Source of the DNA: Cordylochernes scorpioides
Lineage: Eukaryota; Arthropoda; Arachnida; Pseudoscorpiones; Chernetidae
Reading direction: 5' to 3'
DNA: 64,000 bases
Assembly: GCA_030710605.1 (NCBI GenBank)
Contig: CP092884.1
Location: forward strand, 18,395,483 to 18,459,482
Under the pieces are notes generated by a model. The model ran no database searches. It saw nothing but the letters and a program-made list of their open reading frames with translations, and was not told the DNA's origin. Position numbers and translations under genes: made by a program. Shown piece after piece: positions 58,580 through 64,000 of the stretch; positions within the stretch are counted from its first letter, which is position 1; the number at the start of each line of letters is the position of its first letter.

Positions 58580-58658
58580 AATATATTGTACTGATTTCTC
58601 TGAATAAAGCTTCGAAATCATAAAAAAAATCCCTCAAAACCTTTTTGTACTCCTAATA

Positions 58659-60540
58659 TCTTAGGGTTCTTTTGATGTTTATAATATCTTGAGTTGTGGG
58701 ATCATGCATTGACCTGCTTTCAAAATTTGTGGCAAAGGTCATGTCTGGTCTAGTTTTGTTTGTCAAATATAAAAGGCTCCCAATTGTTTGTCTGTAGTTA
58801 AATTTGTTATCATTTGATATTTCTAAGTATTTGTCTATATATAATTCCTTTACTACATCTGTAATGGGAGTGGGTACTGGTTTTGAGTTTTGCATATTAT
58901 ATCTTTCAAGAACTGATTTTGCATAATTTTCTTGTGAAAGGAATATTTTCTTTTCTTCTTTCATTGCCCTTTTCCATTTTTCTTGATTTGGACCAGATAT
59001 AGCTTCCGAGTAAGTTAGAAGAACAGATTCTGTTGTTCCATCCTGGTCTGAATAGAAGTCTTTATATCTTGATGGTGTTTGTAAACTACTTCTTGGTCTA
59101 AGATTATATTTTGTAGCACTTGGTGTTGTAGGGATATCTTCTTTGTCTTCAGAGACTTCTGGTGGACTTGGTTCTCCATTTAATTCTGGTTGATCTTCAG
59201 ATTCTTCTTCTGGTATGACAATAGGTATTTTTTCTTTATTTATTTATACATCCTTTATCTAAAAAAATTACATCTCTAGCTGTAAAGATTCGTTTGTTTT
59301 GTTCATCCCAAAGGCGTTAACCATTTGGTGCATATCCTATAAAGGTATATTTTTCACTTCTGTCTTCCAATTTCTTTGAGTGTTTTAGGGTTTTGACATA
59401 AGCTTCACAACCAAACAATTGTATGTTTGATAATTTTGGTCTTTTGTTGAACCAAAGTTCTGCAGGGGTTTTCTCTAATTCTTGAGTAGGGCTTCGGTTC
59501 AGCAAATAGGCTGAAACCCTTACGGGTTCTCCCCACATGTATTTTTTTTACACCAGAGTCAATCAAAAGAGCCCTAGTTTTCTCCATCAGGGTTCTATTT
59601 AATCTTTCGGCTTTGCCGTTTAACTGAGGTGAGTGAGGTATGGTGAAATCCATTTAGCTTTGCACCAGGATTTTATATCTTCATTTACACATTCCCCGCC
59701 ATTGTCACTTCTTATTTTTGAAACTTTTAGATTCATTTGGTTTTCTGCTTCTGTAATAAATTCTTTTAGATATCCTTTTACTTCATATTTATTTTTAACA
59801 AATTCACATAACAAAAATGTGTGTAGTCATCAAGAAATGTTAAAAGATAGTTTTTGTTGTCATGGGTAGTGGGATCTAAAGGTCCACATACATCTGTATG
59901 GATTATTTCTAAAGGCCTTTTTGATTTTGTTCTAATGGAATTGAATGGCTTTCTTACAGGTTTACCTTTAATGCATGTTTCACAAATTTCATCTTGAGTT
60001 ATTTTTTCTATGTTTATTCCATTTACCATAGATTTTAATTGTTTTAAGCTTGAAAAACTTATGTGACCCATTTTTCTCTGCCATTTTAGCGTTTCTTCAT
60101 TTTGGGTAGCTGTTAGGTGAGATTCTTTAATATTTCGGGGGATTTTATGATTCTATATTTATTGTATAGAGTCCATTTTCCTGTTTTTCTCCTTCTAAAA
60201 CTTTTATTCCATTTTTTACGACAAATACCTTTTCATCTTCAAAGACGACTTTGTCTTTATTTCTAGTAATTGCACTTACCGATAGTAAATTATTTGTCAA
60301 GTTTGATACAAACATCACCTCCTTGAGATCACATTTCTTTTTTTGAATTTTTCCGACTGATTTTGCTATTAGAGTTTCTTCCTTCTTTGCTATTGATATT
60401 TTTGAATTACAATTTACTTTATCTAGTAAACACTTTTTGCTATTTATCATATGGCTTGTTGAGCCACTGTCTACAATGAATTCTAGCAATTCCTCATTTT
60501 TACATTTTGAAGTCTCTCCTGTAAAAAAGGACAATTTTTC
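58659..60540 (-). pseudogene. Copia pol: protease, integrase and remnant RT
   Basis: From 60534 down: protease with IVDSGSTSHMI; integrase zinc region and core (CETCIKGK; IIHTDVCGPLD, then KVSKIRSDNGGECVN, then PQLNGKAERLNRTLME and AYLLNRSPTQELEKTPAELW); acidic linker; then the beginning of RT (EKWKRAMKEE) fused directly to its end (KKIFLSQENYAKSVLERY and TIGSLLYLTNKTRPDMTFA). The RT core with its YVDD motif is absent, so about 200 residues were deleted near 58940-58975. Integrase and linker contain several frameshifts. The frame continues at 46557 across the mariner. Confidence 0.88.
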
Positions 60541-60559
60541 GTCATTTTTGTTTCTGAAA

Positions 60560-61376
60560 AAGCAATCCTATTCTTTATGACTAGTCTTTTTACAAATTCG
60601 GCAAGGAATATTTTCTTGAAATATATTTTGAAATTTCTTAAAGAAACATTGGTCTTGAGTATGATTTGTCTTTTTACGGATGGTACACCATTTTTTATTT
60701 AGTCTACAATATTTTGCTAAGTGCCCTCTCTTTTTGCAGAAGTTAAAGCACTGCTTTACCTTAGTAGCACTCATGGCTATTCCCTCTTCAGGCTTTACTT
60801 TTTGTTTAGTTTCTTCAAGTGATAGTCTTGATATTAAATTTGTTAACGTTTTCTCACTCTTTGGTGTCGAGTCCCATTCTGTGCTGAAGTAATTGAAGTA
60901 GTCTGGCAAAATGCTCAATATTTTAGAAATTACAAAGCTTTCCTCAATTTCATGTTTAACATTATTTAGTTTCAATACTAAATTTTGCATTCTGCTTATA
61001 TTTGTTGCTATATCTGTATTTTTATCAATTTGAATCCATGAAATTCTTGTAGTAATTTGCATTTTAATTGCTCATCTTCTCTTTGATAAATGGCTACTAG
61101 TTTTTCATACATTTCTTTTGAAGTTTTGAAATTTAGAATATGTGTTAAAACATTCTTTTCAATGGTTAACATTATGTATTTTTGTTCTTTGGCGTCTTTT
61201 AGGCTCCATTTATCTTTTCCAGCTTCATCTTTCAAGTCTTCAAACAACAATTTTCCATATACAATTTCTAGAAGGCCATTTGCTTTGAAAATAATTGTTA
61301 TCTGAAAATTCAATGATTCAAAATTTTCAGGACTTTTAAGTCTCTAAATATATGCGATATTTCCGCTGATAGCCAT
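60560..61376 (-). pseudogene. Copia gag with zinc knuckles
   Basis: The probable start is ATG at 61376 (MAISGNIAYI), followed by an in-frame TAG at codon 11. The frame then continues with FQITIIFKANGLLEIV, DAKEQKYIMLTIEKNVLTHIL (the UBN2-type gag domain of copia elements), shifts frame near 61010-61060, and ends with CFNFCKKRGHLAKYC and WCTIRKKTNHTQDQC zinc-knuckle blocks. The first knuckle reads C-x3-C rather than C-x2-C, so it may be defective. Confidence 0.85.
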
Positions 61377-61438
61377 TTTTGTTTTTATTTATATTTCATC
61401 CTATATTTTATATATATTTTACCGCGATTCGAAACCGA

Positions 61439-61450
61439 GCTCTGCTACCA
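61439..61450 (-). other. Copia primer-binding site (initiator Met-tRNA)
   Basis: Directly inside the 5' LTR the minus strand reads TGGTAGCAGAGC, complementary to the 3' end of animal initiator methionine tRNA (CTCTGCTACCA). Copia elements typically use this tRNA. Confidence 0.85.
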
Positions 61451-61573
61451 TGTTCGGAATCTTTTATGGTTCAGACGATAAAACAATAAATAATGAGTTT
61501 ACTTACAGCTGATATGGTTTTAAAGAATTAGGCGATTTTACCTTTCAAGAAAGTATTTTAAATTTATTATTTT

Positions 61574-61588
61574 CACACACACACACAC
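61574..61588. repeat. (AC)n microsatellite, left flank
   Basis: cacacacacacacac immediately before the GC-rich element. Its partner is (CA)n at 63651-63667. Confidence 0.95.
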
Positions 61589-63650
61589 TCGGGCGTGCGG
61601 CCGCGCTTTTTCGAGCTCCGCCGTTTTCGCCTTTAAAAAGCGGAAAATTGTCGCTGGAAGCGACAAATTTGGTATGGGCGGATAGCCCATTCAACGCCGA
61701 TGAATTACCTGCAAGGTACGGCCTGATACCACAAACCTCAGCAGAGTTATCTGCGGAAAACTATTTCCAGTTACAAAACTCGGAAGAAATGCAAGAAATG
61801 GCCAGCTATGCAAACTTGCCTACTGGCGAAAGATATGCAAATTCCGCCACTACGCGCGATTTTGCAACTGCGTTGCCTTCATCTGGCGTAATTCTAGGCC
61901 AACAGAACCGGGAAACCTTACCTATGGATCAAAATCCTGTAACTGAAGACAATTATACCATCGTTCAAAATAAAAGAAGACGCCGCGACGCAGCAGCACC
62001 GCGCGTCACGACCGCACAGCCCAACAGTGCCGGACCGGCAGCCAGGCGACAAAGATCCTCGCCTGCCTTCATTCCTCGAGTCCAGGAGATCAGGACAACG
62101 AGGACGCACATCGCGGAGGCCAGGGCTCGCCAGGCGTCCTGCACAGAAGAACAGTGCTTCTACCTGGAGTACTGCCCAGACTTCCAGACCTACCAATACC
62201 TGAGGGTCATTCTAAGAGTCGTTGGAGGACCAACGGGTATCGTCCAAATGACAAAGATGAATGGTCATTATCTAATAGGACTCGCCAACAAATCCTTGGC
62301 GGAACGCCTGATCCGAGAGGGCCTCGAAGTCGAAGGAACCCTCCTCAAAACCTTCCCCTTCAGAAAAAGATCATTCAGGATCACAATAGGCAACCTGCCT
62401 TTCTTTGTGAAGGACGCCGCCGTAATAGATGCCCTCTCCCGGTACGGACGCATCACATCCATCGCCCCCAAACAGCTAAGGGTCGGCGAGTTTGACTTCA
62501 CCGCCGGCCGCCGGGAGGCTTTTATTCTCCTCCACGACGGAATAACCCTCGACAAGCTCCCTACTCGCTTCGAGGTGAAGATCAACGGCGAGCCCTGGCC
62601 AGCATTCCTGAGCTATGGAATAAAGTGCTCGCGATGTAACGGTCAAGGTCATCGAAGAGCCAACTGCCCCCAACTCCATGGGCGTCCTACTACCGCCAGA
62701 CGGGCTTCACCGCCCCCTTCCACCGGCCTTCCACCATCGACCGCGCCTGGACTGCCTAGGCAGTCTTCGGCCGCGCCTCCTGCGCCAGCACCTCCCAGTC
62801 CAGCTCTCGGGCCTTCCGGCGCTCAACCAGATGCCCAAGCTGTGTCCCCACCATCTACGGCGCCCCGGCCGACTACACCAGCGCCTCCGGCCTCATCTGT
62901 GCACGTGGCGGCTCCTGCCCCTCCACCAGAGGCCCCTGCAACCGAGCACCCCGCGGGCCCTCGCTCGGCGACGACTGAGCCGACGCCTCCCGCCCGGCCG
63001 GACTTCACTGCCCCGTGTGGCCCTCTGCCTGCGCAGGGGACCCTCGGACCTGCGACCCACACACCGGATGTAGACATGACCACCACTGAGGAGCCCTCTG
63101 CTCCCTCACCAGCCGCAGTTTCAACACCCCCACTGCCTGCGCCTCAGCCTGCCGGGCCGATACCACCTGCTCCCGACGAGGAGGAGATGACGCCGATCAT
63201 GAGGGAGGAGTGTATGGTTATTGAAATCTTCAAGAAACTGAAGCACTTAACCTGCCTAAGGCCCTTATATCAATCAGGGATCCAACCGAATGACCTCAAG
63301 AATGCCATTCTCTTCATCGATGAAAGAGAGTCCCTCATGGCGAGACTGACACCTGCGATGAGGGGAGTCCTCGCTGAGTTCCTCAGCGCGGCCATAGAAC
63401 CGGCTCGGGGCAACCATCCCGATGTTAGCTCCGATTTGGCCAGTCTTAGGCGGCGATGCCTTGATTCCTGACAACTGTCAAATGTAAATATTTCTTTTTC
63501 ACCCTCCTGGTTGAGTTGTTACATTGACTCCCAAGACTAGACGTCACCGCGGCCAGCGCTAACCTATTGTATTTACCCCTCTCTTCTCTCTTTCTCTTTG
63601 AGATGTAACATTGTCTAGAAGACAATAAATTATTTTCAATTGTCAATTGT
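61589..63650 (+). mobile_element. GC-rich ORF1-only non-LTR element inserted in (AC)n
   Basis: About 2.06 kb bounded on both sides by (AC)n. It contains a single ORF1/gag-like gene followed by about 180 bp of 3' UTR with cattgtctagaagacaataa and the end tcaattgtcaattgt abutting (CA)n. No RT or endonuclease frame is present, so it cannot move itself. The 3' end resembles that of the element at 43185-46000 (tttcaatctcaatct next to (CT)n), pointing to a related family. Confidence 0.75.
61648..63471 (+). CDS. ORF1/gag-like RNA-binding protein of a non-LTR retrotransposon
   Basis: A 607-codon intact frame that is open back to the element boundary. The listed start is a TTG; the first in-frame ATG is at about residue 48, so the native N-terminus was probably lost by 5' truncation. 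Residues ~115-155 are basic and low complexity. Residues ~170-325 form a probable RRM-like region (ITIGNLPFFVKDAAVID; EGTLLKTFPFRKRS). One CCHC knuckle follows: C327-x2-C330-x4-H335-x4-C340 (CSRCNGQGHRRANC). Residues ~345-530 are Pro/Ala-rich and disordered, and the C-terminus (MREECMVIEIFKKLKHL) looks helical. Such proteins bind element RNA and form the ribonucleoprotein. Layout and composition resemble ORF1 of Tx1/R1-type elements. No stop or frameshift interrupts it. Confidence 0.8.
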   Translation: MSLEATNLVWADSPFNADELPARYGLIPQTSAELSAENYFQLQNSEEMQEMASYANLPTGERYANSATTRDFATALPSSGVILGQQNRETLPMDQNPVTEDNYTIVQNKRRRRDAAAPRVTTAQPNSAGPAARRQRSSPAFIPRVQEIRTTRTHIAEARARQASCTEEQCFYLEYCPDFQTYQYLRVILRVVGGPTGIVQMTKMNGHYLIGLANKSLAERLIREGLEVEGTLLKTFPFRKRSFRITIGNLPFFVKDAAVIDALSRYGRITSIAPKQLRVGEFDFTAGRREAFILLHDGITLDKLPTRFEVKINGEPWPAFLSYGIKCSRCNGQGHRRANCPQLHGRPTTARRASPPPSTGLPPSTAPGLPRQSSAAPPAPAPPSPALGPSGAQPDAQAVSPPSTAPRPTTPAPPASSVHVAAPAPPPEAPATEHPAGPRSATTEPTPPARPDFTAPCGPLPAQGTLGPATHTPDVDMTTTEEPSAPSPAAVSTPPLPAPQPAGPIPPAPDEEEMTPIMREECMVIEIFKKLKHLTCLRPLYQSGIQPNDLKNAILFIDERESLMARLTPAMRGVLAEFLSAAIEPARGNHPDVSSDLASLRRRCLDS

Positions 63651-63667
63651 CACACACACACACACAA
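63651..63667. repeat. (CA)n microsatellite, right flank
   Basis: cacacacacacacacac follows the 3' end of the ORF1-only element and continues into the copia LTR through aaagaggg. Confidence 0.95.
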
Positions 63668-63822
63668 AGAGGGAAACATTTAACAATTACACTTACTAAT
63701 TATATGAACAAAAATATCACTCGTTCTTTCTTCCTTTTTATATTACAGTATTTTGTCAGGCTAAATAATTTTAAGATCATTGATTTATTATTTTAAAACA
63801 TTTTCTTTCTTTTTTTCCAACA

Positions 63823-64000
63823 TGTTGATCCATGCTAAAACCCATATAAGCGCGCAGCACTAAATAAAGATTTAAGAAAATTGGGAAAGATATAAAAATA
63901 AACGGTTTGTCTTTTAAACAATATCTATGAATGAATATTTTTTTAGATCAAGGGGATACGTTAATTATTAATATCGATTTACATAAACTACTTTGGGTCC
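63823..64000. other. Flank right of the copia element, no feature
   Basis: AT-rich. Begins with the presumed copia target duplication (tgttg). Nothing else recognised. Confidence 0.5.

Larger units (their letters stand above)
46560..58656 (+). mobile_element. Mariner transposon inserted in copia pol, itself split by a Helitron
   Basis: The left terminus ttgggagtacaaataagttt (46560 on) and right terminus ending ttttgtactcctaa (58656) are inverted repeats of each other, flanked by TA at 46558-46559 and 58657-58658. Removing the element restores the copia reading frame. The mariner leader is cut at 46609/57413 by the Helitron. Without that insertion the element is about 1.3 kb, the normal mariner size. 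Confidence 0.9.
43022..63822 (-). mobile_element. Copia-type LTR retrotransposon hosting nested insertions
   Basis: The LTRs start TGTTGGGAAT / TGTTCGGAAT and end TTTTTTCCAACA, with a probable 5-bp target duplication (tgttc at 43017-43021, tgttg at 63823-63827). The order on the minus strand is 5' LTR (right), PBS, gag, protease, integrase, remnant RT, RNase H, PPT, 3' LTR (left), as in copia elements. Without insertions the element would be about 3.6 kb. It is defective: a stop early in gag, several frameshifts, and loss of the RT core. Three independent insertions interrupt it: one in each LTR, and the mariner complex in the RNase H region. Confidence 0.88.
61451..63822 (-). repeat. Copia 5' LTR, interrupted by an ORF1-only element
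   Basis: LTR pieces at 61451-61588 and about 63651-63822 match the left LTR (ttttatggttcagacgataa; gaattaggcgattttacctt; aacatttaacaattacactt; ttattttaaaacattttctt). The insertion is at the same internal position as in the other LTR, here an (AC)n tract. The two LTRs differ at several positions (for example gggaatatt versus cggaatctt), so the copia insertion is not recent. Confidence 0.88.

Overview
The window is eukaryotic, AT-rich repeat-dominated DNA from an invertebrate, most likely an arthropod (an arachnid would fit, but the window alone does not prove it). The evidence is the mix of mobile elements: mariner and Tc1-type transposons, Helitrons with CTAG 3' ends, a copia LTR retrotransposon primed by initiator Met-tRNA, several RNase H-bearing non-LTR retrotransposons, a Penelope-like reverse transcriptase and tRNA-derived SINE-like repeats. 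There are no bacterial features or operons. Only one host protein-coding exon is convincing: the first coding exon of a salt-inducible kinase (Sik2-like), minus strand, 31471-31593, in a GC-rich island with a perfect CRE (TGACGTCA) just upstream of the ATG. Since that gene runs toward lower coordinates, much or all of 1-31470 may be its first intron.

Layout. 1-14.5 kb: AT-rich DNA with degraded SINE-like copies, foldback repeats, a non-autonomous Helitron (5384-6352, minus) and an isolated Helitron 3' end at 10449. 14.56-17.51 kb: a satellite array with ~184-bp base monomers arranged in 368-bp and 724-bp higher-order units. It abuts a nearly perfect 1.9-kb foldback (17510-19407) that carries repeated fragments of a Helitron helicase and ends in a Helitron 3' terminus at 19438. 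19.4-31.4 kb: foldback MITEs, another SINE-like copy, a promoter-like patch (22960-23165) and two minisatellites. 31.4-32.0 kb: the kinase exon and island. 33.5-37.9 kb: a decayed Penelope-like reverse transcriptase gene between 1.3-kb inverted repeats. 38.05-38.7 kb: compound foldback MITEs. 41.64-42.94 kb: a structurally intact Tc1/mariner-superfamily transposon with a 397-codon open transposase.

43.0-63.8 kb is one copia element (minus strand) with at least five levels of nesting. Each LTR has received a GC-rich non-LTR retrotransposon at the same internal dinucleotide microsatellite: an RT-encoding one in (AG)n at left, and one with only an ORF1/gag-like gene in (AC)n at right. The copia RNase H region is split by a mariner (46560-58656). 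The mariner leader is split by a Helitron (46610-57412), which contains a 32-bp minisatellite and a second Helitron 5' end. That second end is split by a Tc-like element with 399-bp inverted repeats (48259-56964), whose transposase is interrupted by a patchwork of at least three non-LTR retrotransposon fragments. TA duplications, CTAG termini, PBS, PPT and rejoining reading frames support the order. The copia, mariner, Helitron and inner Tc-like elements are all visibly broken; the Tc1-type element at 41.6 kb and the two microsatellite-inserted non-LTR copies have long intact frames and look young.
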